A program made the position numbers and the translations under genes. Below the pieces are notes generated by a model, which had not been told where the DNA came from, ran no database searches, and saw only the letters and a list, made by a program, of their open reading frames with translations. A DNA stretch of 64,000 nt from contig NC_084462.1 of NCBI RefSeq assembly GCF_027409185.1, positions 1,798,001 to 1,862,000 of the forward strand, written 5' to 3'. How positions within the stretch are numbered: the first letter of the stretch is position 1; every line of letters begins with the position of its first letter. Origin of the DNA: Cynocephalus volans (lineage: Eukaryota; Chordata; Mammalia; Dermoptera; Cynocephalidae). Below, piece by piece: positions 1 through 12,741 of the stretch.

Positions 1-323
1 CTGCATCTGGCATGGGCCTCAGGCTGCTTCTACTCATGGCGGGAAAACAGCAGGCAGCTGGCAGGTACAAGCAGATCACATAGTGAAAGGAAGCAAGAGA
101 GAGGAAGCAAGAGAGAGAGAGGTGCCAGGGTCTTTTTAAGCAACGAGCTCTTGCGGGAACTAATACAGTGAGAACTCACTCATTAATCCCCCCTCCCCCA
201 GAGAAAGCATTAATCCATTCATGAAGGATCCGCCCCCATGACTCAATCAGTTTACGACACTGCCACACTGGAGATCAAATTTCCATGAGTTTTGGAGGGG
301 ACAACACATCCAAACTCCATCAT
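1..323 (-). mobile_element. MaLR (MST/THE1-type) LTR, cut by window start
   Basis: Read on the minus strand, the sequence starts TGATGGAGTTTGGATGTG at 323 and continues with the typical MST/THE1 LTR body (GATCTCCAGTGTGGCAGTG, then the ATGAATGGATTAATGC stretch). It is a non-coding LTR of the ERVL-MaLR group. Its 3' end lies outside the window. Family is recalled by pattern, not by a library search. Confidence 0.75.
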
Positions 324-748
324 AAGGCAAGACAGTTTTTTTTCATTTTCCAGACTGAAGAAAACTCTACGGGTCAAATGGCCTAGGTTCTTCAACAGAA
401 AAATGTCAAGAAAAATAAAGGACTGGAGGGGGAACGTGTAGATTAAAAGAGACTTAAAATACATGTCAGATTTTTTAGTGGGCAAAATCAAACTTTAATG
501 TCCAGGGATGCCACTTGGGTGATAAGACTGCAAAGAAACATAAAGAAATGATTACTATATAAGTCAAGATATTGGTTACTTTGGGGAGTGAAGAAAGAAG
601 AGACTGTAATTGGGATAGGGTACAACAGCTAGAATGCATTAAATAAAGTGAGCTTTCCAAGAGGGCTAATAAAGTTCTGTTTCTTGACTTGAATGACATT
701 CTGTTTGTAATCTGTGTGGTTTTCTATGTTTTATTTCATAATAAGGTA

Positions 749-750
<2 letters not shown>
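324..750. other. No recognised feature
   Basis: AT-rich sequence between the MaLR LTR and the GT microsatellite. The short open frames here have no recognisable domain, and no splice-flanked exon or repeat family could be named. Confidence 0.5.

Positions 751-792
<42 letters not shown>
751..792. repeat. (GT)21 microsatellite
   Basis: A perfect run of about 21 GT dinucleotides, probably length-polymorphic. Confidence 0.98.
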
Positions 793-795
<3 letters not shown>

Positions 796-1329
796 GTTCC
801 CATGAATAAGTCTAAAAAAAGATGTTATGGGGGAGGAAAAAATACTTTTCCTTTTACCCTTTTAAATTCCGAGCTGTGACCTCTGTAACAAAACACAGAT
901 TAACCAGAAAAAATACAGATTTATTTAATATAAATTTTAAGTGACACAGGAGCCCTCATGAGCTGGATGCTTATATATTAAGATGGATAAAGAGCAGTAA
1001 ATTGTGAAAACATGACAAGACAAAGGGACTTGAGCTAGAGCATTTAATCATGGAGAAGTGACTAGGAAGATAAGGGCTAGTTTAACAAGATTTGTTTGTG
1101 CAAATTTCTCTTAACCTCAACTCCCTATCTCTCATAAGAATGTCTTCCTTCCTCCAGGTGCAAGGATAGCACCTTTTACCTGGGAATTTTATCTCCTGCT
1201 TTTAGGAATATCAGAGTGACTTTCTTGCATCTGCTGTTTTTTTAAGTGTCTTTATCTCAAAACAATCAATATGTCAGAGCAGCATATTTTGGGATGGCAT
1301 GTTCTGAACTCATTCAATATGCAGATGTG
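793..1329. other. No recognised feature
   Basis: AT-rich intergenic sequence without a recognised repeat or exon. It may be diverged L1, since clear L1 ORF2-like sequence follows, but I cannot support that. Confidence 0.4.
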
Positions 1330-2186
1330 CAAGACCTCTACATAGAGAGTTATAAAACTCTACTGAGAGACATTACAGAAGACCTAAATAAAGAGGAATA
1401 TATATGTTATTTATTGGAAGGCTTAAATACCATACATTTTCTTTAAATGTTAAAAGCAATATCAAAATCCTGCCAGCTTATTTGTAAAACTTGACAAGTT
1501 TACCCTAAAATTTATTTGAAAACTCAAAAGCCCCAAAATAGCTAAGATACTCCTGAATAAAAACAAGGTGGGAAGACATGCTCTAACAAGTATTAAGCCT
1601 TATTATTAATTGGTAGTAAGACAAGGAGAATTAAAACAGGGATAAACATAGAGACTAATGGAAGAGAACAGAGCACCTAGAACTGGACCCACACATATAT
1701 GGAGTCTTGATTCATGACAGACATGCCTTAGCAGACCTGTGGGTAAAGGAAGAACTCAATAAACAGTGCTGGCACAATTACGTATTCATATAGCAAAAAG
1801 AAAAAAGAAAAAGAGAAGACTGTCTACCTTACATAATGCACAAAAATTAATTTCAGAAGGACAAAAGAAGTAAATGTAAAAATACAAGACTATAAAATTC
1901 TAGAAGAAAATATGACTGTGTTACATCATTCTAGGGGACAAAATAACTGACTGAGTGGTGCCCACTGAAGTACAAAAATCTTTTCTTTGTGTAAGAAAAG
2001 ATTTCTCATAAAATACACAATAAGGAATAACCATAAATTTGGAACGTGATACTTTTTACAACATTAAAATAAAGAACTTCTGGTCATTAAAAGACCCTAA
2101 AAGGAGAAAAGAAAGAAAAACCATAGAGTAGGAGATGATGTCTGCAACCTACATAACAAGTGACTAATATACTGAAGATATACAGA
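1330..2186 (+). mobile_element. Older L1, ORF2 3' part (left piece)
   Basis: Degenerate LINE-1 ORF2 3' sequence in sense orientation with many stops. It breaks off at AAGATATACAGA (2175-2186), and matching older L1 sequence resumes at AAGATATAAAGA (12721-12732). The two pieces are one L1 split by the full-length L1 between them; the repeated 12-mer (11 of 12 identical) is the target-site duplication. Confidence 0.8.
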
Positions 2187-3107
2187 ATGGAGGATTCTGG
2201 GAAGATGGCAGAGTAGGAAGCACCAGTAATCTGTCTCCCCACATAGACAACTGCATTAGCAGAATCTGATGTTACCTGTTTTGAAACTCAGGAGTTTGTG
2301 AAAGTCTTGCCAACTTCCACGGGAAGCACTGGAAGGCAAATTTTATTAATTTAGGTCAATTTCAACTCTTAGCACTGTAGCAGCTACACATACCCCCACC
2401 CCCACCCCCAGCCACAGGTCAGGAAGCTGTGCACATGTTGCTGGAGCAGCTTACACACAACCTGCAGGAACCAGGGTGGGCAAAAAAAGGCCCCTTTTCT
2501 CCAAGTATCCTGGATCTGTGCTCTGATCACTGACGGCTGCTTTTAATCACAGAGGTGCAGACAAAGAGGTGGGGGAAACACTGCAGTTGTACCTCCCTGC
2601 ATTGTTGCAAGCCACTCCCCCTCCAGCTGAAGTGACTACCAGTGAACTTAAAGAGCCAGCATCCCTTTTTCCCCCTTCAATTTTCTTTTTCCCCTTTAAA
2701 TTCTAGGACATTCAAAATCAACTGTATATACTAGGAAAATTAGAAAGTGACCACACATGCCCAGGGAAAGGCTCAAAAAAGACCTAAGAAGACCTTAAGT
2801 TTATACTGCAGGCTGATCCTTAGCACAGAGACAGGCAACAACAATAAAAAATAATAAAATAAAATAAACAGAAACAATAACAAAAAAAACAGCTAACCAT
2901 GGGGAAGGGGCGGAATCTGATTTCCAGAGTTACCACATGATTAGACACAAATGTCCAGTTTTCAACAAAAAATCATACAGCATACAAAGAAACAGGAAAA
3001 TATGGCCCAGTCAAAGGAAACAGAAACTGCCCCTTAAAAAAACCTGATGGCGGATACACTAGACAAAAACTTTAAAACAACTGTCTTAAAGATGCTCAAA
3101 GAACCAT

Positions 3108-3257
3108 GGGCTGGCCCGTGGCTCACTCAGGAGAGTGTGGTGCTGATAACATCAAGGCCCTGGGTTCAGATCCCATATAGGGATGGCTGGTTAGCTCACT
3201 TGGGAGAGCATGGTGCTGACAACACCAAGTCAAGGGTTAAGATCCCCTTACAGGTCA

Positions 3258-3288
<31 letters not shown>
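3108..3288 (+). mobile_element. CYN dimeric SINE
   Basis: Two tRNA-Ile-like units in tandem with an A tail. It is flanked by a target duplication, GATGCTCAAAGAAC (3091-3104) and GAAGCTCAAAGAAC (3289-3302), inside the L1 ORF1 region. Confidence 0.93.
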
Positions 3289-3290
<2 letters not shown>

Positions 3291-3721
3291 AGCTCAAAGA
3301 ACTAAAGGAGGATGTGAGGAAAAGTCAAGAAAACAATGTATGAACAAAATGGAAAAATCAATAAAGAGATTTTAAAAACCTAAAAAGAAAACAAAAACAA
3401 ATTCTGGAACTAAAAAGCACAATAACTGAAATGAAAAATTCACTGGAGGGATTCAAAGGTAGATTTGAGCACACAGAAGAAATAATAAGTGAAAGTAAGA
3501 CAGGACAATGGAAATTATTGAGCCTAAGGAACAGGGGAAAAAAAGATTAAAGTGAACAGAGCCTAAGTAAAGGACCTGTGGAACACTGTCAGTGAACCAA
3601 CACATACATCGTGGTAGACCTAGAAGGAGGAGAAAGAAAGGGGCAGAGAGAATCTTTGAAAACAAATAATGGCTGAAAACTTCCCAAATTTGATGAAAGG
3701 CAGGAATATAAATACCCAAGA

Positions 3722-3758
3722 TCCCTGGTGGTCTAGTAGTTAGACAAAATAAATAAAT
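3722..3758 (+). mobile_element. Retroposed 5' half of tRNA-Glu
   Basis: The 22 bases at 3722-3743 reproduce the 5' end of mammalian tRNA-Glu (acceptor strand, D arm; starts TCCCTGGTGGTCTAG) with one change. They are followed directly by an A-rich tail built on AAAT units. The block is bracketed by AAATACCCAAG (3710-3720) and AAATGCCCAAG (3759-3769), a target duplication with one mismatch. The rest of the tRNA is missing, so this is not a tRNA gene but an L1-mobilised tRNA fragment. Confidence 0.8.
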
Positions 3759-4832
3759 AAATGCCCAAGAAACTCAATGAGCTCCAAGTAAGATGAACTC
3801 AAAGAGAAACACACTGAGACACATTATGAGTATAATCAAACTTTTGAAAGACAAAGAGAGAATACTGAAAGCAACAGGAGAGAATTGTCTTATCACATAC
3901 AAGGGAACCTCAATACGGTTATCAGTAGATTTCTCATCAGAAACGAGGCCAGAAGGCACTGGGCCAATATATTCAAACTGCTAAAGAAAAAAAAAAAAAT
4001 GTCAACAGAGAATCCTATATCCAGCAAAATTATCTTTCAAAAGTGAGAGAGAAATTAAGACATTCTCAGATAAACAAAAGCTGAGGAAGTGTGTTACCAC
4101 GAGATCTACCCTGCAAGAAATGCTCAAGAGAGTCCTGCAGGATGAAATAAGAGGAAACCAGACAGTAACTTGAAGCCATATGAAGAAATAAAGATCTCAA
4201 TAAAGATTAATATACAGACAATTATAAAAGCTAGTATTATTATAACAATGATTTGCATCTCCACTTTCTGTTTTCTACATGACTTAAAAAACTAATACTT
4301 TTTAAAAATTATTAGTCTAAAAGCTATTATTGTACTTTGGTGTGTAACTTCACATTTAGTTTTCTATATAATTTCAGAGACTGGTGCATTAAAAAAATCA
4401 TTAGTTTATGCTTTTGGGGCACACAATGTATAAAAACGTAATTTTATGGCATCAGCAATCAAAAGAGGTAAGGACAAAGCTATAGAGGAGCAGGATATTT
4501 GTATGTTTGAACTGGTATAACTTCAAATTAAAGTGTTATAACATTCCGATGTTAAATACCAGTGGTAACAACAAAAAAAATAATGTTAGCATATTCACAA
4601 AAGTAAATGAGAAATCAATTTAATGTACCTCTGAAATCCTAAATTTAATGTACATCATAATTTACATACTAATGTAACCTTTAACTAGAAAAAATCAACT
4701 AAACACAAAAGAAGACAATGATGCAGAAAATAAGGAACAAAAAAAGTATAAGGCATATAAAAAACAAATTGCAAAATAACAGAAGCAAGCCCCTTCTTAT
4801 CAGTAATTACCTTACATGTAAATGGATTAAAC

Positions 4833-7400
4833 CCTTCGTAGTTCATTTCTGTTGCTTATAACAAAATACTTGGAACTGGGTAATTTATAAGAAAACAAAA
4901 TTTATTGCTTACAGTTTTGGAGTCTGGGAAGTCCAAAGTTCAGGAAATACATCTGGTGAGGGACTTATTTGATGGTGGCTTTACAGCAATGCAGGGGTCT
5001 CACATGGCAGAAAGTAGCAGAGCAGAGAGAAAGAGACCATCATGTGCTCTCCTTTTAAAGCCCTCAGAACCACGCCCCTGACCACCATTATTAATCCATT
5101 CCATATGGCATGGTCCTACAATCTAATCACCTCTTTAAGGTCTCACCTTTCAATTATCATAATAGGATTTCCCACCCTCAACAATTACAATGGGGATTGA
5201 AGCTTCAGTGACGTTGGGGGAGCATCCAATCTACAGCATTCTGTCCCTGACCCCCCAAAACTCATGTCCTTTTCATATACAAATAGATTTATTGCATCCC
5301 CAAAGTCTTAACTTGTTTCAATTTGAAAGCCCAGAGTTCGGGGCCGGCCCGTGGCTCACTCGGGAGAGTGTGGTGCTGGTAACACCAAGGCCACGGGTTC
5401 GGATCCCATATAGGGATGGCCGGTTCGCTCACTGGCTGAGCGTGGTGCTGACAACACCAAGACAAGGGTTAAGATCCCCTTACTGGTCATCTTTAAAAAA
5501 AAAAAAAAATGAAAGCCCAGAGTTCAAAGTCCCATCTGTGAAATCAAAACAAGTTATCTACTTCCAAGATACAATGGTGGGACAAACACAGAGCATATAT
5601 TCCCATTCAAAAAGGGAAAAGTAGGCCAAAAGGAATGGGTAACAGGTCCTAAGCAAGTCTGAAACCCAGCAAGGCTGGCATTAAATCTCCAAGCTGGAGA
5701 ATCATGTACCTTGACTCGATGTTCAACGTCTTCTGCATGCTGGTGTGGGGTTTGGGTCCTCAAGTCCTCAGGAAGCTCCACTCCTGTGGCTTTCCTGGTC
5801 TTCAGCCATGATTTAGCTCCTGTAGGCTGGTGTTGCATGCTAGGAGCTCCACAGTTCTGAGGTCCCCATGGCAGTCCCACTCTCATGGCTCCAATAAGCA
5901 TGGTGCTGATGGGGTTTCTCTGCTTCAACTTCAATCCCACATCTCTTCTTGGCATTGCTCTATCAAAGGCTCAATGCAGTGAATCTGCCTCTTGACAGAT
6001 CTCTTCCTGGGCCCCCAGGCTTTTCCAGTCCTTTGAAACTGAGATGGAGGCTCCCAAGCCTCCACAGCTCTGGCATTCTTTGAACCTACAGATCTAACAC
6101 CACATGGACGCTGCCAAGGCTTCCAGCTTGAATTTTCCAAAGCTGAAGGTTCAGCCACACTTGGGGCCAATTTATCCACAGCTGGAGCAGCCAAAGAAGC
6201 TAGGGTGCTGGTGCAGGGACCAGCATCCTAAGGTGGCCCTGGGCAGCAAGCCCATAGAGGGTGCCTCAGGCTTGTTCCCTGAGACTATTCTGTCTCCCTA
6301 GGCCTCTGGGCCTATAATGGAAGGGTTGGCCTCAGAGGCTTCTACAATGCCTTAAAGGCCTTTTCCTCCTTCTCTTTATAATCCCTTTCTTTTGTACTAA
6401 TCTTCTTAGCACCATTGCATTTTTCTCCTGAAAATGATCTCTGCTTCTCTCCCACATGGCCAGGTGGCAAATTTTCTAAATGTTTATACTCTGCTTCCCT
6501 TTTAAATTCTGGCTTTATGTCATCCCTTTGCTGCCATAACTCAGCATAGGCTGTGACAAGTAGCCATGCAGCTTCCTTAATGCTTTGTTGCTTAAAAATT
6601 TATTCCACCAAATACTCTGGGTCAGCACCTTTAAGTTTTACATTCAATAAGACTTTCAGGCATAAATAGAATGTAGCTAAGTTCATAGCAAGAGTGATCT
6701 TTGTCCCAGTTTCCAATAAATTCTTTCTTATTTCTATCTGAGACCTCCTTAGAATGGTCTTTACAGACCATATTTCCATAAGCATTCTGGTCATCACCAT
6801 TCAACCAGTCTCTAAAACATTCCAAACTTTCCCTGGTTTTCTTTGTCTTCTAAACATTCACCAGCATCATGCTTTTTCTAGCCTGTTCCTCCACATTCCT
6901 CCAGCCTTCCCTAAACAAGCAGTTCTGAAGCCATTTCCACATTTTCAAATATTTGTTATAAGCAACACCCCACTTCTCTGGTACCAATTTTCTGTATTAG
7001 TCCATTTCTGTTGCTTATAACAAAATACCTGGAACTGGCTAATTTATACGAAAACGAAATTTATCACTTACAGTTTCAGAGGCTGGGAAGTCCAAAGTCC
7101 AGGGAACACATCTGGTAAGGGTCTTCTTTGGTGGTGACTTTACAACAATGCAGGGATCTCACATGGCAGAAAATGGCAGAGCAGAGGGAGAGAGAGTCTC
7201 ACATGCTCTCCATTTATAGCCCACAGAACCAAACTCCTGAACACCACTATTAATCCATTCGCTATGGCATGGTCCCACAATCTAATCACCTCTTCAAGCC
7301 CCATCTTTCAATTACCATTATAGGATTTCCCACCCTTTACAGTTATGGTGGAAACTTAATCTTCAATGAGGTTAGGGGGGGCATCCAATCTGCAGCACTC
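4833..7400 (-). mobile_element. MaLR element: LTR, internal region, LTR
   Basis: Two related LTR-like sequences in the same antisense orientation (about 4835-5245 and 6987-7400) flank about 1.7 kb of non-coding internal sequence of the MST/THE1 kind. Each LTR copy reads CATTTCTGTTGCTTATAAC near its left end and ends in a CCAATCTRCAGCA-type motif. The LTRs differ by many substitutions and small indels, so the element is old. L1 sequence runs up to 4832 and resumes at about 7398, so it inserted into that L1. It holds a CYN SINE at 5340. The open frames between 5554 and 6301 belong to the internal region and have no recognisable protein domain. Confidence 0.8.
5340..5509 (+). mobile_element. CYN dimeric SINE
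   Basis: Standard dimer inside the MaLR internal region. A 16-bp perfect target duplication, TGAAAGCCCAGAGTTC, lies at 5324-5339 and 5510-5525. Confidence 0.96.
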
Positions 7401-9108
7401 TCAAATCAAAATACAGAGGTTGAAAGAATGGATATAAACACATGATCCAATTTTATGCTATCTACAAGTTACTCTCTTTAGAGCCAAAGACACAGGCAGA
7501 TTAAAATGAAAAGATGGAAAAAGATATTCCATGCAAAGAGTAACCAAAAGAGAGCAGAGATGGCTATATTAATATCAGATAAATCACTCTAAATCAAAAA
7601 AGACATATTAATAAAAGGTTCAACACAGCTAGAAGATATAACAATTATAAATATTTATATTTACACACCTAATGATAGACCACCAAATATATGAAGGAAA
7701 AATTGACAGAATTGAAGGGAGAAAAAGACAGTTCTACAATAACAGTTGGAGACTTCAACACCCCACTCTTAATAATGGATGGAACAACCAGACAGAAGTA
7801 AGGAAATAGAGGACTTAAAAAACACAATAAACTAACTAGATCTATCAGACATATAAAGAATACTCTGCACAACAAGAGCAAACACATTCTTCTCAAGTGT
7901 ACATGAAACATTTTCCAGAATAGACCATATGCAAGGCCACAAATTAGGTGTCAATAGATTTTAAAAGATATGTATAATACAAAAGATCTTCCCCAATCAC
8001 AATGAGATGAAGTTAGAAATGAGTAACAGAAGTAAAACTGGAAAATTCATAAATCTGTGGAAATTTTAACTCTTAAACAATCAATGGATCACAGAACAGA
8101 AACTAGAAAACACTTAAAAAATTAAAATACAATACACCAAAACTTACAGAAGGCAGCAAAAGCAGTGCTAACAAGGAAATTTATCAGTGGTTACATTAAA
8201 AAAGAAGATTTTAAATCAACAACTTAACTTTAAAATGTAAGGAACTAGGAAAAGGAGAAAAACTAAACCCAAAGCTAGCATAATGAAGGAAACAATAAAG
8301 ACTAGAACAGGGACAAATTAATATGGAAAAACGATAGGGAAAAAATCAATAAAACCAAAAGTTAGTTCTTTGAAAAGATCAACAAAATTGGCAAAGAGTA
8401 CTATAAACAACTGTATGCCAACAAATTGGGCAACCCAGATGAAATGGACAAATTCCTAGGAACACAAAACCTAAGAAGACTAAATTCAAAAAAAAAAAAA
8501 AAAAATCTGAATAGACCCATAACTACTAAGGAGATTGAATCTGTAATCAAAAATCTCCTGACAAAGAATAGCTCTGGACCTGATGGCTTCATGGGTGAAT
8601 TCTACCAGACCTTTAAAGAACTAATACCAATCCTTTCCAAACTTTTCAAAAAAAATTGAAGGGGAGGGAACACTTTTTTACTCATTGTATGAGGCCAAAA
8701 TTACCATGATACCAAAGCCAGACAAAGCCACTACAAGAAAAGAAAACTACAAACCAATATTCCTTATGATCATTGATGCGAAAATCCTAAAAAAAAAAAA
8801 AAAAAAAAAAATAGCAAACCAAATTCAGCAGAATATTAAAAGGATTATAGAAGGGTACTTCAAATGGTTCATAGAAAGATTTGTATTATCTTTTAATTCT
8901 TTTTTTCCACAGACTTTTTGAAGAGCCCTCATATACCACGACCAAGTAGGATTTATTCCTGGAATACAAATAAAGGGCAAAAAACACATGATCTTCTCAA
9001 TTGATCCAGAAAAAGTGTTTAACAAAATTCAACACTCTTTCATAATAAAAACACTCAGCAAACTGGAAATAAAAGGAAAATATCTCAACATGATAAAAGT
9101 CATACATA

Positions 9109-9277
9109 AGGGCCGGCCCATGGCTCACTTGGGAGAGTGTGGTGCTGATAACACCAAGGCCGTGGGTTCAGATCCCTACATAGGGATGGCCAGTTGGCTC
9201 ACTTTGGGGAGCGTGGTGCTGACAGTACCAAGTCAAGGGTTAGGATCTCCTTACCAGTCATCTTTAAAAAAAAAAAA
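9109..9277 (+). mobile_element. CYN dimeric SINE
   Basis: Dimer in L1 ORF2 sequence. Target duplication AAAGTCATACAT lies at 9097-9108 and 9278-9289. Confidence 0.93.
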
Positions 9278-9435
9278 AAAGTCATACATGAAAAATCCAC
9301 AGCAAACATGCCTAATGGTAAAAGACTGAAAGCTTTTCTTCTAAGATAAGAAACAAGTCACTTTTGCCACATCTATTCAACATAGTACTGAAAGTTCTAG
9401 CCAGAGAAACTAGTCAAGAAAAAGAAATAAAATGA

Positions 9436-9616
9436 GGGCTGACCCGTGGCTCACTCAGGAGAGCGCGGCGCTGGGAGCACAGCGGCACTCCAGCCGCAGG
9501 TTCGGATCCTATGTAGGGATGGCCGGTGTGCTCACTGGCTGAGCGCAGTGCAGGCAACACCAAGCCAAGGGTTACAATCCCCTTACCGGTCACAAAAAAA
9601 AAAAAAAAAAAGAAAG
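9436..9616 (+). mobile_element. CYN dimeric SINE, intermediate subfamily
   Basis: The first unit carries a changed anticodon region (GCGCTGGGAGC) shared with the copies at 16238 and 33251. The second unit is complete, unlike in those copies, and ends CCGGTCAC before the A tail. Approximate target duplication: AAATAAAATGA (9425-9435) and AAAGAAAATGA (9617-9627). Confidence 0.9.
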
Positions 9617-10049
9617 AAAGAAAATGAATCAAAACTGTAAAGAAAGAAGTAAAACTAACTCTGTTCATGGGTGACATGATCTTTATATGTAGAAACTACA
9701 AAAATTCCAAACATACACCAAAAAATGTTAGTGCTAGTAAATGAATTCAACAAAGTAGCAGGATACAAAGTCAATACTGAAACCTCAGTTGCATTTCTAT
9801 ACACTAAGAATAAATAATCTGAAAGGGAAATTATGAAAACAACTCCATTTATAAAGAAATAATAAAATATTTAAGAATTAACTTAACCAAGGAGGCAAAA
9901 TTTTTGTACAATGAAAACTACAAAACATTGCTGAAGGAAATTAAAGACATAAATAGAAACACATCCCATGTTCATGGATTGAAAGACTTAATACTACCCA
10001 AAGCAATGTACAGATTCAATGCAATCTCTAACAAAAAAACAACTAACTA

Positions 10050-10139
10050 GGCTGGCTGGTTAGCTCAGTTGGTTAGAGCACATCCTTATAATACTAAAGT
10101 CATGAGTTCAGATCCCCAAACTGGCCAACCACAAAAAAA
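10050..10139 (+). mobile_element. CYN monomeric SINE
   Basis: A single tRNA-Ile-like unit (GGTTAGCTCAGTTGGTTAGA box A region, GAGTTCAGATCCCC box B region), ending in CAACCACAAAAAAAC. It sits in L1 sequence. Confidence 0.9.
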
Positions 10140-10413
10140 CAAATAATGTTTTTTTTGCATAAATAGAAAAGCCAGTCCTAAAATCCATAAGGAATTTCAA
10201 GGGACACTGAATAACCAACAGAATCTCAAAAAAGAAGAAAAACACTGTAGTGCTCACACTTCCTGATTTCAAAACTTATCACAAAGCTGCAGTAATCAAA
10301 ATAATGTGGTACTGACATAAAGACCAAGGGAATAGAATACAGAGCCCAGAAATAATACATGGTCAAATAATTTTTGACAAGGGTGCCAAGACCATTCAAT
10401 GGAGAAAGGACCG

Positions 10414-10996
10414 TGTATTAGCCAAGGCTCTCCAGAGAAACAGAACCAATAGGGTATGTATATAAATATATGAGAGGGGATTTTTTAGGGGAATGGGCTC
10501 ACATGATTGTGAAGGCTGAGGAATCCCATAACAGGCCATCTGCAAACTGGATGCTGATAGTGTAGTTCATTCCAAGTCCAACTAGAGAAGCCAGCGGTCC
10601 CCTTGATGTAAGCCCTGGATGCTGGTAGTATGGCTCAGTCCAAGTCCAAAGGCTTCAAAACTAGGAAAGCCAATTGTGCCGTTGGTGTAAGTCCTGGAAC
10701 CCAAAAGCTGAAGGGTCTGAAGTTCTGATGTCCATGGACAAGAGAACAGAATGTATCTCAGCTCCAGCAGATAGAGAGAGTGATTTGCCTTTTTCCTCCA
10801 TTTTTGTTCTCTCCGGGGCCCCAGTAGGTTGGACAGTTCCCACCCATATTGAGGGCAGATCTTTCCCACCCAGTCCGCTCAGGCACACATGCTAATCTCT
10901 TCTGGAAACACGCTCATGGACACACCTGAAAAGATAGCTTTACCAGGTTTCTCAGTATTGGTCTAATCTAGTGGACACCTAGAATTAACCATCACA
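10414..10996 (-). mobile_element. MLT2-type ERVL LTR
   Basis: In the given orientation it starts TGTATTAGCCAAGGCTCTCC and ends AACCATCACA, the reverse of an MLT2 LTR that begins TGTGATGGTTAATTCTAGG. L1 sequence is continuous across the two edges. I see no clean target duplication. Confidence 0.82.
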
Positions 10997-11997
10997 GTCT
11001 TTTCAACAAATTTTGTTCGGAAAATTGGATGTACATATACAAAAGAATGACGTTGGACTCTTACATAACACCATATACAAAAATTAACTCAAAATGGATC
11101 AAAGACCAAAATGTAAGACCTAACACTATAAAACTCAGAAGAAAACATAGAGCAAAAGCTTCATGACATTGGATTTGGCATTGATTTCTTGAATACGACA
11201 CCAAAGTCACAGGCAACAAAAGGAAAAAAATGAGCAAATTGGACTTCATGAAAATTTTTTAAATTTGTGTATCAAAAGACACTATCAACAAAGTGAAAAT
11301 ACACCCCACAGAATGGGGGAGAAATATTTGCAATCATACATCTGATCAGGATTATTATCTAGAATATATAGAGAACTTCTAAAAATCAGCAACAAAAAAA
11401 CAAACAATCCAATTCAAAAATGGGCAAAGGACTCGAATAGACATTTCTCCAAGGAAGACATACAAATGGACAATAAGCACATGGAAAAATGTTCAACATC
11501 ACAAATCATTAAGGAAATGAAATCAAAACTACAATGAAATACCACCTGATACTCATTAGGTTGGCTAATGTCAAAAAACAGAAAATAACAAGTGTTGGTG
11601 AGCATGTGGAGAAATTAGAATCCTTGTGCACTGTGGGTGGGAATGTAAAATAATGCAGCCACTATGGGAAATAAATATCTTCACATCCCTTGCCCACTCA
11701 AAGGTACAGTCATATATTTCTTCCCCAAACAGTACAGTAGTTCCTCAAAAAATTAAATACAATTACCATATGGCTATACACCCAGAAGAATTATATACAT
11801 CAGGGTCTTGAAGAGATATTTATACACCAATGTTTATAGCAGTACTATTCACAATAGCTAAAATATGGAAGTAACCCACTGTCCATGGATAGATAAATGA
11901 ATAAGCAAAATACGGTATATACATACAATGGAATATTATTCAGCCTTAAAAAGGAAGGAAATTCTGACATGCTACAACATGGATGAACTCTGAGGAC

Positions 11998-12383
11998 TGC
12001 TATGAATTGAATTTTTGTCCCCCCAAAATGCATGTTGAACCTTAATCCCCAATATGCAGTACTGAGAGATAGGGCCTTTAAGAAGTGATTGTGTCATGAG
12101 GGCAGCCTCATGAATGGATTAACAGATTAATGTGTTAACAAAGTAATGAGTTATCATGGGAGTGGAGAGGAAGAGACACCTGGACTAGGATGCTCAGCCC
12201 TTTATCATGTGATACCTTGCACCATCTTGGGACTCTGCAGAGTTCCCACCAGCAAGACAACCCTCACCAGATGTGCCCCCTCAACCTTGGACTTCCCAGC
12301 CTCCAGAACTGTAATAAATATTTTTCACTATAAATTACAGTTTCAGGTGTTCTGTTATAAGCAATAGAAAATTGACTATGACA
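11998..12383 (+). mobile_element. Solo MST-type MaLR LTR with 5-bp target duplication
   Basis: It starts TGCTATGAATTGAATTTTTG and ends GACTATGACA (TG...CA termini, 386 bp). It is flanked by AGGAC at 11993-11997 and 12384-12388, the 5-bp duplication expected of ERVL-MaLR integration. Removing it restores the L1 ORF2 sequence. It is a solo LTR. Confidence 0.92.
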
Positions 12384-12741
12384 AGGACATTATGCTAAGT
12401 GAAATAAGCCAATCACAAAAAGACAAATGCATGATTCCACTTATATGAGATACTTAGAGTGGTCAAAATCACAGGAATAGAAAGCAGAATGATGGCTGCC
12501 AGCAGCTTGGAGGAGGGGAGAATGGGTATAGATTTTAAAGAGTTTAATGTTTATTAGGTATAAAGTTTCAGTTTTACAAGGTGAAAAGAGTTATGGAGAT
12601 GAATGGTGATGATGGTTGCACAACATTATGAATATATTTGATACCACTAAAATATACACTTAAAATGATTAAGATGGTAAATTTTATGTTAGGTGTACTC
12701 TTATCAGAATTTTTTTTAAAAAGATATAAAGAACACCTACA

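Larger units (their letters stand above)
2187..12720 (+). mobile_element. Full-length ancient L1 carrying nested insertions
   Basis: A sense-strand LINE-1. It begins at the 5'-UTR-type GATTCTGGGAAGATGGCAG motif just after 2187. An ORF1-like region lies about 3040-4200, ORF2-like sequence at about 4260-4832, 7398-10413, 10997-11997 and 12384-12700, and it ends at an A-rich 3' end. Insertions are CYN SINEs (3108, 9109, 9436, 10050), a tRNA-Glu stub (3722), a two-LTR MaLR element (4833-7400), an MLT2 LTR (10414) and an MST LTR (11998). Subtracting them leaves roughly 6.2-6.3 kb, the length of an intact L1. Both reading frames are broken by many stops, so it is inactive. Target duplication: 2175-2186 and 12721-12732. 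Confidence 0.85.

Noticed and set aside
5554-6301. Open frames of 65-133 codons on both strands
   Set aside because: They fall within the non-coding internal region of the MaLR element.
3047-9329. Short open frames with L1-like or CYN-like translations
   Set aside because: Fragments of an inactive L1 and of SINE insertions; all are stopped and none spans a complete domain.
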